The notes under the pieces: generated by a model
The model's database searches: none
What the model was told of the DNA's origin: nothing
The model's input: the letters and a program-made list of their open reading frames with translations, nothing else
Part shown: positions 33,484 to 46,793 of the stretch, piece after piece
Layout of the letters: every line of letters starts with the position of its first letter
How positions within the stretch are numbered: position 1 is the first letter of the stretch
Made by a program: the position numbers and the translations under genes
NCBI GenBank assembly: GCA_015178975.1
Contig: WHVD01000189.1
Coordinates: 1 to 64,000 of the forward strand
DNA length: 64,000 bases
Reading direction: 5' to 3'
From: Hysterangium stoloniferum
Lineage: Eukaryota; Basidiomycota; Agaricomycetes; Hysterangiales; Hysterangiaceae

Positions 33484-34252
33484 TATAATGACTAAGTGTG
33501 GTCAGAACATCGGCATAGAGAGGGGTTGATGAGGGTGATCTGGTGAAGGTTGGGCCATGGACCACAGTATCTGGAACAAATGTGGGGAGTCTGGCTGGAG
33601 TCTGGGTTGGGAAATAACCAAGGACACTTGGAGATACTAGCTGGGGAAGGGTGGAGTCTGACGGGCTCTGGGTCATAACAGGAGGTGTCTAGTTGAGGGC
33701 AGAATACCAGAATGGGATGTGAAGGGTACTTGAGGGGTGAGGGTCATGTTCCAGTGGATTCCAGATCTTGATACTAGTCCAGAAGATAGTTCAGAACCTG
33801 ATATGATTTCCAGGAAATACTCCATGAAGTCTCCAGGAATGGATCTTCACATTAGGCAAGGACACCATCCAGCCTGTCAGAAACCCTTTATGATAAAATC
33901 CAGGGCCACAATGGTCTCCAACACAGATAAACTGTGCCATATTGTAGTACAATAGTGATATTGCTCTTGTATCACTGGTAATAGGATATAACAGATAATG
34001 AGCTGATCAAACTGATATGGATGGACATGGATATTGTCATTATATGTTTGGATGTAGATGAGATCATCAGGAGAGTATGGAACCATGAGGCAATGCCAGT
34101 CATAGAGTATTGATGAGTTATGGATGAAATTGAATGAGCTGTGTGATGAGTGAGGCTACAATCTATGTCTATATACATATAAGAATTTGAATGTGTGACT
34201 GTGGCTGTGACTCAGAGCGGAATCATCTTAAAGTTGCTTTCTGGTTGGATAC
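33484..34252. other. Sequence without visible genes
   Basis: About 770 bases, possibly internal sequence of a type I element, since it lies between two copies of that LTR. No gag or pol signature is readable on either strand. Confidence 0.35.
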
Positions 34253-34981
34253 TGTTAAGCTTGGGCTTACAGGCAGATATCCAGGTAACACCTGCAGATG
34301 TTCTGGGGACAGATAGGACTTGGCTTCAGCTTATGTGCTGTGCCCTCACATACTTGTCAGGTCCAACTTCAAGCAGGAAGGTACAGGTATGCCAGAGTGG
34401 ACAATGGGATATAGTTTGGGAACCTGGCTCTGAGAATATGCAACAAGCCTAAGTTGGGAAAGTCCATGGGCTCTGAGAATATGCTGGTGCAAGTTGATAA
34501 TGAACAGGTAGGTTGATAGATGCTAGGTGGTTACTAAGTTGATATTCTGATCAGATTGCAAGTACAAACAGATCCTAGACTATATACATAGACTGAGTGA
34601 TTATTGTGCTACTGATCCAGCAAGACAAAAGATGAAATGAGTGAACAAGAAACATGCAGGGTAGTCCATACAAGGAATAAGGATTAAGACAGAATAGGAA
34701 CAAGTATGGGAACACAATAAACAAATGAATGGAGGCATGTCAAACTGATTCAGGGATAGAATAGGACAAGAGATCTTCAAGTATCTAGGGGGTCCAGGAT
34801 GTCCAAATGGAGTCCAGGTGATGGGTTGTCCTAGACAACAGAGATAAGTACATATGAGGTAGGGTCCAGGGCCCAGTGGGTTTCCCAGTCCTAACAGACA
34901 CTCTATCCTGGATTAGTCCCCAAACCCAACACTCAATGGTATATTTGGATTGCCCTGCAACTTGACAACAGTATCTTAACA
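34253..34981 (-). repeat. LTR, type I
   Basis: 729 bases, TGTTAAGCTTGGGC to CAGTATCTTAACA. It carries the shared block GGACTTGGCTTCAGCTTATG (near 34317), reversed relative to D1. The flanks GATAC and TGTGT do not match, so it is not a clean solo insertion. It may be one LTR of a lost element. Confidence 0.55.
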
Positions 34982-36142
34982 TGTGTGATTGTTGGGGATG
35001 TGTTCACTGGGGAGTGTAGGGATCACTGCCATACTATCTTGATGATGTGCTCAAGGAAAGAACTATAGCAGTATAGAGGTGAAAGGTGGCAGTGCTTACT
35101 GTGAGTGGGAGGTGAAAGTGAGGGATGGGTAGAATTGACCACTGGAATCAGCTACTTGGTGTGTTGCAACACTATTGCTCTGTGTATTGGACAGTCTCAA
35201 CTGCTTGCTCCATGAGCACCAGAGTAAAGGACACACCTGTTTACATCTGGACAGGGCTAGTCACATGTTTGGAACCACAAAGCCATGCTAGCTAAGTGGT
35301 TTCCAACATAAAGTAAACTCTAAAGACTCAGTCAGTTGTGAGTTCAATCTCTCCCCATGCCAATAAATAAAACCTTAAGAAAATTGCTTAAAATGATGTC
35401 TGTGAATTAAGAGGCATATGAAAGTACTTAATAAAATGTAGTTGGGAGTTGGGAGCCCCAAAGTGTTGGCTACTGGCCTCTAATAGGTCATAAGGGAATT
35501 TTTGACTTAACACCTTTGTAAAACTGCTTGCATGCTCCAGTATTTTAAGACAAATATGAATTTAGACCAAAAGATAACACTTCACTTAACACCAGGCCAG
35601 TCACTAAGAGTCAACAGAAACTAACCCTCAGTGTGGCTGAAAACTTAAAGCAAGAGTATAGACAGTATGAGCAATACCTTGGAGGGCTGAAAATGTTATC
35701 ACACCAAGTCAATCAAAGACAAGAGAGGAGTCTATTTTAACTGAAAAGTAATGGTGTACAAGACTGATGATTTATCCTAAAGAAATCAATATAACAAAAG
35801 GTGAGTGAAATGGAGAACAGAAATGGAATATGACAGCAAAACATAATGTGGGTCTAAAACATGAAAGAGTCCTTGGTATGATCAGAGTAAGGGGTAACAT
35901 GTAGATGGAGACAGGGTCCAAGTGGAGTGGGACATCTGGATGATGCAAGGTCATACCAAGATGGGAAGTAATATAAAAGGTCACATGAGAGGTATTGGGG
36001 ACAGCATTGTCAGAGATGCTGAAATTGGAGAGACTGGTGTCAGGATGCTGGATAATAATGTAAGGGAACAATTACCTGACAAATAACATCAACATGCACT
36101 GCCATTTAGCACAAAATGCTGACATCATCACCCATCCATCTG
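34982..36142. other. Sequence without visible genes
   Basis: About 1.2 kb. It contains a weak tRNA-like stretch (35289-35366) and a short block (GCTCCAGTATTTTAAGACA near 35535) resembling part of a D-type LTR. No coding frame of note. Confidence 0.4.
35289..35366 (+). tRNA. Weak tRNA-like sequence 4
   Basis: An A-box-like TAGCTAAGTGG (35289-35299) and a B-box-like GAGTTCAATCTC (35340-35351) are spaced about 51 bases apart. The acceptor arm does not pair well, so this is at most an eroded tRNA-derived sequence. Confidence 0.2.
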
Positions 36143-36375
36143 TGTTAGGATCCTATCATTTCAGACTCTGCAACCTGGTTTTACCCTTGTAACCCTCCAA
36201 CACACACCCAGTATCAGTATCCCTGACCATGGTGTCACCACCTGTGGTGTCCCAACACATGTTTCTCTGTAGATTATCCTTTTGGTTATCCTGTCCTGTC
36301 TCCATCCCAACACTCTCCCATCACCTGTTCTATGTGTAAACATTAATTGCCACCTCACAACTTTTAGAATACCAG
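36143..36375 (+). repeat. LTR, type D, truncated (copy D5)
   Basis: Starts TGTTAGGATCCTATCATTTC and follows the D1 consensus to about CTTTTAGAATAC, where similarity ends. Confidence 0.65.
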
Positions 36376-36429
36376 TTGCTGCTGGAATACGACACACTGA
36401 GCAGTTTAAAGTGGTATTTGATCCATTAT

Positions 36430-36903
36430 TGTGAGGAGTATGCTTTTACCACAGTTTCATTGTGGTAAAACACTCCTTTTATTTCATTTATATTTTACAT
36501 ATTCTATTCATATTTTTCTATCTTTCATATTCTTCGAATATTGCATATTTCATTAGTTCAAAGCATTGTGTATACTTGTGGGTGCACTCAGCACCAATTA
36601 GAACTCAGACACACTTTAACCCAAGAACCACCACTCGTAAGACACAAACTAGGTCTACTACAAGTGGTGATCAGGGTAACGTGTCAGCTACTACATAAGT
36701 AGCAGTATCTGAACTATCTAACACTTCTGGCCTCGAACTGTAATAGTCGAGGCCTCCACTCGAACCATTGCACTCGTTGACTCCTTCGTCATCTTGTGCT
36801 CTTTCTCTCACTTTCTCTTATATTGCACCGAATAGGTCAATATCCTTCCTTTCTACTCATTTCTTTGTATATAGAACGGTCAGAACTTCCGCCACTCTTC
36901 ACA
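36430..36903 (+). repeat. Solo LTR, type H (copy H1)
   Basis: 474 bases, TGTGAGGAGTATGC to GCCACTCTTCACA, perfect duplication ATTAT (36425-36429 and 36904-36908). Confidence 0.95.
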
Positions 36904-37188
36904 ATTATACTGGACATATGAGATCATAGGCCACCTCCCCCAATTATATATGGCGATTAGCAAACAGGCCCTCTTCAGCGGTGATAATATTTGATTTGTG
37001 ACAGTATATTTCAACTATCAACTGTTGATGAAGCCCAGGATGCAATCCAAGACTACCAAAGCATCAAGTACCACAGTACTTCAATCCATGGCCCCCATTC
37101 CTTCACCGAGAACTATTCAGCCATCACGAATTCCAGTATCTCCATTGACCAAAACTCGAAGAGCTACAATGTCTTCAATTCGAGAAGC

Positions 37189-39061
37189 TGTGATGTATTA
37201 GCCTTATTTTAATACTATTTTCCGAAAAAGGAGTCCAATGCTCTATCAAAATGTGCAAATACTCAATTCACTGCAAGGTAAAATAATTTAAGTATTTGAT
37301 ATTAATCAGTGGCAGCCTAAATAGACTTAGAACCCCTGAAGTCAAGAGTTTACTTGAATATATGCACCCTACTTCGCAAAGAAGGTTTTGAGAGCTGCTT
37401 GTGCAAGCTTGTTCTTTTTCTGTAAAAACACTACTAAAATATGCATAACAATTCACTGATTCTGAAACTAGATTCGACTTCGATTCTAGCTAGTTTATAT
37501 ATATTTTATACTATTTATCAAACAGTAAAAATATTTATAAACAGGTCAAAAGATTAGATATAGAATAAAACACTATTTGGTTAATATATGCTTTATTTAC
37601 ACTAACCTACAGGGTCTACTGTGATACTAACTTATCAGGATCTTAATGTAGTCTTAAGGATTCTGCAAGAATATTCTCAGTATTTATTTATGCCAAAAAC
37701 CGGGTAGAAATTAGAATATATGTATTTCTAATCTCAATATAACCTAAAATATTTATTACTTTAATTGATAACCAACTACTCAACTAGAGGTGGATTAGTA
37801 ATAAAGGATAGCCAGCTACTCAACTAAGAGGTGGCAAAAAGGGAACAAGTTGTTTGTCAGAAGCTCAACTAGAGGTGACAAGGGGGTAGGATTATTATGT
37901 CAGAAGCTCAACTAGAGGTGACAAGGGGGTAGGATTATTATGTCAGAAGCTCAACTAGAGGTGACAATGGATCCTGAGATAGCTTAGGTCAGCAGCTCAA
38001 CTAGAGGTGACTAAGTGTATGTATGTATTTGTCCAACAGCCCAACTAGGGGTGGAATAAACTGCTTGCTGCAGTGGCACACTGATGTGGCTGATAAATGT
38101 AGTAAAGATTGATATTGATTCAAGCCTGGAGCTGAGTTCCTTATATACATTTTAGTCTGAGACATTTAGAAGATTCTAGAAGATTGAATGATGTCATTTA
38201 GAATTTTCTAGAATTTTCTAGAGCATTGTGGAAGGTTCTAACTACTTCTAAGACACTGTAAAATATTCTTGGCACAATAGAACTTTCTGGAATCTTATAG
38301 AATATTCTACAATATTCTATCTATTATTAGTACCTACTCTACTACTCCTTTGGAAGCCACTGGAATATTCCAGGGAATTTCCGGTTTTTGCTGTAGTAGC
38401 ATATATGATTACATAATGCTCTCGTGCCTGTGCGTGCGCATGACACTTTGCGTCTTGTGACTGTTGCGCGCCTCTGTGACTGTCACGCACCTCTGTGACC
38501 ATCCCGCACCTCTGTGACCATCCCGCACCTCTGTGACCATCCCGCACCTCTGTGACCATCACACGCCCTTGTGACAACTGTCACTTGTTGTGATGGCTGT
38601 CACTTGTTGTGAGGAGTTTCCCGCACGCTGTATAATAAACACAGGGTGGCCGGCTTTATATTATTATAATTATTATATTTATTTTTAGTTAGTTATAAAT
38701 ATAATATTTTATTATAATAATATATATATATATATTGCCTTGATTATGCGCAATTATTTCGCATCGCATTTAGTCGGCGTCGGAGTTTGAAATGTCATGT
38801 GAATATCACATGATTACTCGCACGTTGTGAATAAGCGCTGAGTCGCCGACATATTAATCAAAAAAGAATAAAAGGTAAAAATTTAATAACTTGCTCAATT
38901 TATAAGATAGAAATACAAAATAAATTGTATAAATTCAGGATAAATCAAGCAAATATAGTACAATTTTATTGTCGCAATATAATTACATTTGAATAGTTGT
39001 TTTCGCAATTTGTTAGGGGAAATTGTTTAAAAAATTGGAAAAAACTTAGAAATACATAACA
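37189..39061 (+). repeat. Solo LTR, type F (copy F1), unusually long
   Basis: 1873 bases, TGTGATGTATTAGCC to AGAAATACATAACA, perfect duplication GAAGC (37184-37188 and 39062-39066). The gag reading of element G continues across it. Inside are a 43-base repeat (GTCAGAAGCTCAACTAGAGG..., about 37857-37990) and a 19-base array (38458-38571). True orientation of the family is unknown. Confidence 0.95.
38458..38571. repeat. 19-bp minisatellite in F1 (about 6 units)
   Basis: Units of the form TGACCATCCCGCACCTCTG, less uniform at the edges. It matches the array in F2 at 45305-45420 in reverse. Confidence 0.9.
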
Positions 39062-40259
39062 GAAGCCAAAGAAAGTTTGAGAGGAGCCAATCTTGCCTAT
39101 TCAAGAATCCAAGTCTCCTTTAACACCTTTGCCTGAGTCTCTCTGGAACCTGTTATGTCTGATGATGAAACAATGCTTTGACATTTTGGGGATGCCCTCA
39201 GAAAAGTATTGAAGGAACAGATGTCTTCAAAGCCTGAAATTACAAATAAGCCTGAAGAGTTTACTGGAGAAGAACCTTCAATGTTAAAGAATTTCATCAC
39301 GCAATGCAAAATTGTTTTTCTATCTCAACCAAAATCATTCAAATCCGATCAATTGAAAATTACAATGGTAACTTTGTATTTCTGGAAAACAGCTCAAGAG
39401 TGGTGGCAACCTTATCTATTAAATCCTCTGATTCCTCCTCTGTCCTTCCTTGTGGATTATCTCAATTTTCTAGATGAATTATATGCTCAATTTGGAGAAA
39501 TCGATGCAGAAGGAGAAGCCAAAGAAAAATTTGACAATCTTTGAATGAAAGCTCATCAGCATGTTGTGAAGTATCAATTCAATTTACAAGCCTTGCTGTT
39601 CAAACTCAATATGACAAATTTGCTTTACAATGATGATTTTATAAAGGACTTCCAAATTGAATTAAGAATGAAATAGTGAAGCTTCAAGTTCAACTAGAAA
39701 GTTTACTGAATTGCAAACAGCAGCCCTTTGACTCAATTCTTACTATTGGATGTGAGAAAATGAACGACAACGTGAAACAGAATCAAGTTTGACTCCACGA
39801 AGATTTGAAAGAAGACAATTGACAATACCTTCAACTTATTCTTTGACACCATGAACATCTTCAACTTCAAAACTGAAAACTTTGACTTCAAGAATAATTA
39901 GGCCTTTGACTCAAGTGAAACTGTTTTTGACAATTTTAGGACCCGATGGATGATTACTTCCTGCCAAATGAGAGAGAAAGAAGATTTAAAGAAGGATTAT
40001 GTATATTATGTAGAGAAAAAGGCCATTCAGCAAGGGATTGCCTGAAAAGAAAAACTCATCAAATTACAAAAGGACAAATCATTGAAGTTCAAGATTTGAC
40101 AACTCAATCCAATCAGTTGAATCAAACATCGAATATTCAATCAGAAAATTGAAAAGGGATACTCTTCAGGCATGTGAAGAGTATTGAAGAAAATTTGATC
40201 ACATTGAAAAAGATTCCTGTGTAATATTATGAGCAGTAACAATTTCTGATTCTTTAATT

Positions 40260-43200
40260 ATCGAACTTAAATCAAAGAAAATTCTGAAAATAAAAGCATT
40301 AATTGATTCAGGGTCTAGTCATATTTTTATGGACAAAACATTTGTGCAACAAAACAATCTATCTTTCGATCAACTAAAAAATTCATTATCATTGAAATTA
40401 ATCAATGGATCAATTCCAATGTCAGGACAAATTACACATACAACTACATTACAAGTTTACTTTCCATCCGGGCAAACTCAAGAATTACAATTCTTCTTAA
40501 CTAATCTGGACTTGTCTTATCAAGTGGTATTAGGACTCAACTGGCTGAAACAATACAATCCTGTGATTGACTGGTGATCTGGCTGTATATCGTTCAAACC
40601 TACTTCAACACCTTTAACAAATCTGAATCTGATTCAACTGTCAATAAAAATGTTTTTGGAAGAGAAGCATGCTTCGACCTCAGCGAGTCATTCATCTACA
40701 TCTGAGAAAATTTGTGAAGAATCAAAATCTGAGACTATCAATCCCAATATCAATATAGTCAATCAGAAGACATTCTTACGAGCTGTGAAAGCAAAAGATT
40801 CTCAAACTTTTGTGGTCTTCATTCATGATGAATCTTCAAGACTTGTAAGGCCTCTGGTGCAAAAACTACAACTTCAACTTTATTCAACATACCAAATGTT
40901 CTGACTGAATATTCTGACTTCTCGGATGTTTTTGACAAAAAAGAAGCTGAAGCTTTACTTCAACATTGAAGTTATGATTGTGCTATCCCATTAGAAGAAG
41001 GAACTACTCCACTGATGGGACTGATCTATTCATTATCCGAGACAGAACTTCAAGTGTTATGAGAATATCTCCAAGAAAATCTTTCGAAGAAATTTATTCA
41101 ATCATTGCAATCTCCTGCCAGTGCTCCAATTTTATTCATCAAGAAAAAAGATGGAAGCTTACGACTTTGTGTTGACTATCGAGGACTCAACAAAATTACT
41201 TGAAAAAATCAATATCCACTTCCTTTAATTCCTGATCTTTTGGATCAACTTTGAATGGCAAAATATTTTACAAAAATTGATCTCTGAGGAACCTATAATT
41301 TAGTTAGGCTTGCTCCAGGTGTGAGGAGTATGCTTTTACCACAGTTTCATTGTAGTAAAACACTCCTTTTATTTCATTTATATTTTACATATTTTACTCA
41401 CATTTTCCTATCCTTTACATTCTTCGACTATTGCACCATTTCATTAGTTCGAAGCTCTGTGTATACTTGTGGGCACTCTCAGCACCAAATAAAGACAGAC
41501 ACACTTTTACCCAAGCACCACCACTCATAAGACACAAACTAGGTCTACAGTGAGCGGTGATCAGGGTGACATGTCAGCTACCACATAGGTAGCATTATCT
41601 GAGCTAACAAACACTTCTGGCCTCGAACTATAACAGTCGAGGCCTCCACTCGAATCATTCTTCCTCCCCTTCTATTCATTTCTTTGTATATAGAATGGTC
41701 AGAACTTCCACCACTCTTCACACCAGGTGACAAATGGAAAACAGCCTTTCAGACTCGATATGGATCTTTTGAATATTTGGTTATGCCTTTGACTACGCAA
41801 AATTCCAGCAACCTTCCAACAATTAATGAATGAAATATTTTCAGATTTACTTGATATTTGGGTAATTATCTATCTCAACGACATATTAATATTTTCTGAC
41901 AATCTTGAAGAATATTTATGACATGTTTGAGAAGCTCTTTGATGGCTTCAACAAAATCGATTATTTGCAAAACCCGAAAAATGTGAATTGCACAAAACTA
42001 GTGTTGAATTTTTAGGATATGTTATTTCTCCTCAAGGCATACAGTATATATGGATCAAGAAAAAATCAAAGTTATTCAAGACTGGACTGAACCACAGAAA
42101 GTCCGCAACATTCAATTGTTTTTAGGATTCATGAATTTCTATCGAAGATTTATTCCAAGTTATTCTGAAATTGTTTTACCATTGACCCAACTTACTCAAA
42201 AAAAGGTTCAATGGCATTTTGACAAAAAATGTCAACATGCATTTAACTATTTGAAAAAAGAATTTACTACAGCTCCAATTTTAATTCATTAGAATCCAGA
42301 CTATAAACCTATACTCGAAACTGACACTTCTGATCATGCCATAGCTTCAATATTTTCTATGCAGACTCCCAATAATGAAATTCATCCCATCGCTTATCAT
42401 TCAAGAACTCTTTCGACCTCCAAAATCAATTATGATACTTACAACAAATTATTAGCAATATTTGAATCTTTCAAAATTTGGCAACATTACTTTGAAGAAA
42501 CAAAAGAACCAATTGAAGTTTTGATGGATCACAAGAATCTTGAATATTTTGTGACAACTCAAATTTTGTCTCAATGACAAGCTTGATGGGCAGAATATTT
42601 ATTGACTTTCAATTTAATCATTCAATTTCAACCAGGAAAACTAAATTTGAAAACAGATATTCTTTCAAGAAGAAATGATGTTTATCTGGATGAACCCAAC
42701 TACTCAAAGAATCTGACTAATCTTCAACCGGTATTTATGAATGAACAAATCAAAGCTTCCTTATGTGCAACATATTATCTTCCAATACATAGCAAGAAAG
42801 CTACTCTTATTATGGATATGGATCAACTATTAAAAGATATATTGAAAACTCAAAAAGAAGATCAATTCAGTTTCGATAAAATTTGACAAATGTCTGACAA
42901 TGCCAAAGAAGATTGGCAATGAAACGAACAAGACTTTTTATGTTTTTGAAACAGAATTTACGTTCCTGATCATCAAAATATTCGACTTTGAATCCTTCAA
43001 TCAAGGCATGATCATATTACTGCAGGTCATTTCAGTCAAACAAAAACCTATTGAACAATATATCAAGATTTCTTTTGGCCACAACTCCAACAAGATATTC
43101 AGGATTTTATTCAATCATGTGTAATGTGTACAAAATCGAAAACTCCACGACATCAACCCCATTGGATTACTTAGACAACTTCTGATCCCTCTTTGACCAT

Positions 43201-43515
43201 GGCATTTGATCTCAATGGATTTTATTGAACAATTACTGACCTCAAACGGTTAAGACTCAATACTCGTAATCATCGATCGACTTTTGAAACAAGCAATATT
43301 CATTCCAACTTATACTACAATCAATGCTCCCAAACTCGCTCGACTTTTCGTATTACATGTCTTTTCAAAACATGGAGTTCCAAGTCATGTATGTAACTTC
43401 TGATCAAGGATCCAAATTTGTATCATATTTCTTTCGATCTCTCGGAACAGCACTCAACATGAAACTTCATTTTACTTCTGGATATCATCCTGAAGGTGAT
43501 GGACAAACTGAATGA
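40260..43515 (+). pseudogene. pol of element G: protease, RT, RNase H, integrase (fossil)
   Basis: Protease active-site region LIDSGSSHIFMDK is at about 40300. Reverse transcriptase pieces include [13 protein letters not shown] (about 41160), then after the H-type [14 protein letters not shown] and [15 protein letters not shown] (about 42010-42170). RNase H/tether pieces include HPIAYHSRTLSTSKINYDT (about 42383). Integrase is represented by a late segment SDQGSKFVSYFFRSLG and YHPEGDGQTE (43405-43515). These are classic Ty3/gypsy pol landmarks. Function lost. Confidence 0.8.
41320..41722 (+). repeat. Solo LTR, type H (copy H2)
   Basis: 403 bases, TGTGAGGAGTATGC to CCACTCTTCACA, perfect duplication CCAGG (41315-41319 and 41723-41727), inside the reverse transcriptase region of element G. 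Confidence 0.95.
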
Positions 43516-43610
43516 GTCAATTACATGTAGAGAGTTTTGTTTAATAATATCTAAATAACTAATTAGGAAATTATTAGAAGCTTCTAAAGGTTTCTATAAT
43601 TCTGCTATGA

Positions 43611-44450
43611 TGTTAGGATACACACACAGGCCGGGTTTCCGGAGAAACACGCGGGATATCCAGTAGGACTTGGCTTCAGCTTATAGGCTGCGCCCTCGCT
43701 AGATCGTGTTGTCCAATTTCAAACGGACGGACGGGGATCCCGGGGAGTCCGGGCGGGGTTCGTGGGTCGTAGGTCATAAGTTGGAGGTCGTGGGTCGTAG
43801 GTCGGGGGTCGTGGGTCGTAAGTCGAGTTGGTTGAGAGAGGTAGATGCGCCGGAGCCCGTGGGCTCCGACTAGTGCGAACGATGTGAATTGAGTAAGGTT
43901 TTAGAGCGGAAAATATTATTAGATTACTGGGGGGAATCTAAGCTAATTTTCTGACTGGATTGTATGTACAACATCTGCCAGTTTATATAGACCATGGAAT
44001 GCATGACATACCAAATCCAGTAATAACGAAACGAAACTAACAAAACATGAAACGGGAATAGTAAACACCAAATTGGTCTTAGGAACGGAACGGAACGGAG
44101 CGGAGTCCGAATCGTGACAAAGCATAACCCATAATGGGAAATGGAGCGGGAGCGGAGTCCTAAATCGTGACAGGTCATTTGACTAAAACGGGAATGGGGC
44201 TCGATTAGAGCGGTGACGGGATTCTAAGCGGGGACCGGTGACTGATGCGTGGGACGAAGACGGACATAGACAGAGATGGAGTCCAGGGGAAGTCCGGTGA
44301 CTGATATGTGTCGTAATGAGGTCGAATGTAACAAGTCTTGATGTAACGGAGTCCGGGCGGGAAATCCTATAAACAGACGATTGGTGCTTGTAGTGCGTGG
44401 GGGCGTACGGGTTAGTGCCCGGAGTCCGGCGGGATTGTCCAGTCGTAACA
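43611..44450 (-). repeat. Solo LTR, type B (copy B3)
   Basis: 840 bases, TGTTAGGATACACAC to CCAGTCGTAACA, perfect duplication TATGA (43606-43610 and 44451-44455). It contains short GTCGTGGGTCGTAG-type repeats (43760-43835). Confidence 0.95.
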
Positions 44451-44455
44451 TATGA

Positions 44456-44915
44456 TGTCATAGCTATCACCCGACTCGAAGATCTGAACCAAAGATCCGA
44501 ACCGTTCGAGTCAGAAGATATGTCTGGGATGGCCGAGGGTGGAAGCAAAATAGCTTCCCGGGCTGAATTTGGATGAAACTGGCCACTTGGCTGTGGAAAC
44601 GGCAGGTGTCGACTTGCAGACGCGTCGTCGAGTCGATGATTACGTAATATCACGTGATAGAGCTGAAAAAGTGCGCATATATGCAGTGATTATGAGAAAA
44701 GGGCCCAAATCACTAAAAACAGATAAAGTGGCTTATTAATCTTAACTTTGGACCGCTCTAGGCTTCGATTATGTAATGTGACATCATTTGAAGCTTTTGA
44801 GTATGCAAAGTTAAAAGGAAATAGCCATATTCTTGGAATAATAAATAAAATAAAATAAATTTGGGAAAATTAAGGGAAAAATTGTGAAAATCAACTGGAT
44901 ACATCACAGAGATCC
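44456..44915. other. Sequence without visible genes
   Basis: About 460 bases between the B3 LTR and the first recognisable gag of element K. No frame or known repeat. Confidence 0.4.
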
Positions 44916-45058
44916 AACATGAAACAGGGTAAGAAACATGGCAAGTTCTTTTTTGAATGAAGTGACAAGAAAAGCGTCGTTAAACCCCCGAAGGAGTGCT
45001 GGATTTGTGGGGGCTTAGAGCATTTTAAGATTGACTGCCCTCACGCTGGTAGGATGTC

Positions 45059-46793
45059 TGTTATGTATTTCTAAGCTTTTTCCGATTTTTTAAACAATTT
45101 CCCCTAACAAATTGCGAAAACAAATATTTAAATGTAATTATATCACGACGACAAAATTGTACTATATTTGCTTGATTTATCTTGAATTTATACAATTTAT
45201 TTTTTATTTTTAACATATAAATTGAGCAAGTTATTAAATTTTTATCTTTTATTCTTTTTTGATTAATATGTCGGCGACTCAGCGCTTATTCACAACACGC
45301 AACAGTCACAGAGGCGCGCAACAGTCACAGAGGCGTGCAACGGTCACAGAGGCACGCAACGGTCACAAAGGCGTGTGATGGTCACACAGGCGCACGACTG
45401 TCACAATGTGTGACAGTCACAAGACACGAAGAGTGTCATGCGCGCGCACAGGTGCGAGAGCATTATATAATCATATATGCTACTACAGCAAAAAACCGGA
45501 AATCTCTGGAACATTCCAGTGGCTGCCAAAGCAATAGTAGTTAATAGGTACTAATAATAGATAGAAAATTGTAGAATATTCTATAAGATTCCAGTAAGTT
45601 CTATTATGCCAAGAATATTCTATAGTGTCTTAGAAGTAGTTAGAACTTTCCACTATGCTCTAGAAAATTCTAGAAAATTCTAAATGACATCATTCCTTCC
45701 AGAATGACATCATTCAATCTTCTAGAATCTTCTAAATGTCTCAGACCAAAATGTATATAAGGAGCTCAGCTCCAGCCTTGAATATCACCACAATCATATC
45801 ATATCATCTCACCACATCTGTGTGTGTCACTGCAGCAAGCAGGCTACTCCACCCCTATCTGGGCAGTTGGACATCTAATTCCACCTCTATCTGAGCTGTT
45901 GGAAACCCTTGCCACCTCTAGCAGAGTTGTTGGCCCAATCAGATCCCCTGTCACCTCAATCTGAGCTGTTGACTGATCTGCTGTTCCCCTGTCACCTCAA
46001 TCTGAGTTGTTGACTTTTGTTCCCCCTTGCCACTTCTTAATTGAATAGTTGGCTATCTTTTATATATTATTTCCACTTCAGTTAGAGTTGTTGGTTATCA
46101 ACTAATAATATATAAATAATCTCATACTATAGTCATCTCTTAATTGAGTACTGATTATTAGTTTTCCTTACATTGTTATTTGTAGTTTAAGACTTCAGTC
46201 ACCTCTAGTTGAGTAATTTGACTGTTTATTGCATTACAAATAATCCTTGTTCTATTGTTCATTCATTGTGAATCAGTAAAGCATATTCACATAAACAAAT
46301 ACTGAGAATATCCTTGCAAGATCCTAAGACTACATTAAGATCCTGATAAGTTAATATCACAGTAGACCTTGTAGGTTAGTGTAAATAAAGCATATATTAG
46401 CCAAATAGTGTTTTATTCTATATCTAATCTTTTGACCTGTTTATAAATATTTTTACTGTTTGATAAATAGTATAAAGTATATATAAACTAGCTAGTATTG
46501 AAGTTAAATCTAGCTTCGGAATCAGTAAATTGTTATTCTTATTTTAGTAGTTGTTGTCACAGAAAAAGAACAAGCTTGCAAAAGCAGCTCTCAAAACCTT
46601 CTTTGCGAAGTTGGATGCATATATTCAAGTAAACTCTTGACTTCAGGGGTTCTAAGTCTATTTAGGCTGCCACTGATTAATATCAAATACTTAAATTATT
46701 TTACCTTGCAGTGAATTGAGTATTTGCACATTTTGATAGAGCATTGGACTCCTTTTTCAGAAAATAGTATTAAAGTAAGGCTAATACATCACA
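45059..46793 (-). repeat. Solo LTR, type F (copy F2)
   Basis: 1735 bases, TGTTATGTATTTCTAAG to TAATACATCACA, perfect duplication ATGTC (45054-45058 and 46794-46798), within the gag region of chromovirus K. It is the reverse complement of F1 and carries the same kind of 19-base array. Confidence 0.95.
45305..45420. repeat. 19-bp minisatellite in F2 (about 6 units)
   Basis: Units such as CAGTCACAGAGGCGCGCAA, degenerate toward the right end. Confidence 0.9.

Larger units (their letters stand above)
36998..40150 (+). pseudogene. gag of element G (fossil)
   Basis: The N-terminal part (36998-37188) is basic and Ser/Thr/Pro-rich and continues beyond the F-type LTR. The capsid domain near 39209-39544 has FTGEEPSMLKNFITQC and TLYFWKTAQEWWQPYLL, a typical gypsy gag pattern with the paired Trp. 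The nucleocapsid knuckle CILCREKGHSARDC at 40003-40044 has the standard spacing. Broken copy. Confidence 0.7.
36990..43540 (+). mobile_element. Ty3/gypsy retrotransposon G (gag-pol, no own LTRs visible)
   Basis: Plus-strand remnant with gag (about 36998-39950), CCHC knuckle (40003-40044), protease, reverse transcriptase, RNase H and the first part of integrase, ending abruptly near 43540. It is interrupted by a very long F-type solo LTR (37189-39061) and an H-type solo LTR (41320-41722). The domain order is that of Ty3/gypsy elements. It is heavily decayed with many breaks and CpG-poor, suggesting an old methylated copy. Confidence 0.8.

Noticed and set aside
38458-38571. CRISPR-like regular repeat
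   Set aside because: Units are contiguous with no spacers and the genome is eukaryotic; it is a minisatellite.
37189-39061. F1 as the 5' LTR of element G
   Set aside because: A perfect GAAGC duplication flanks it and the gag reading continues on both sides, so it is a solo insertion.
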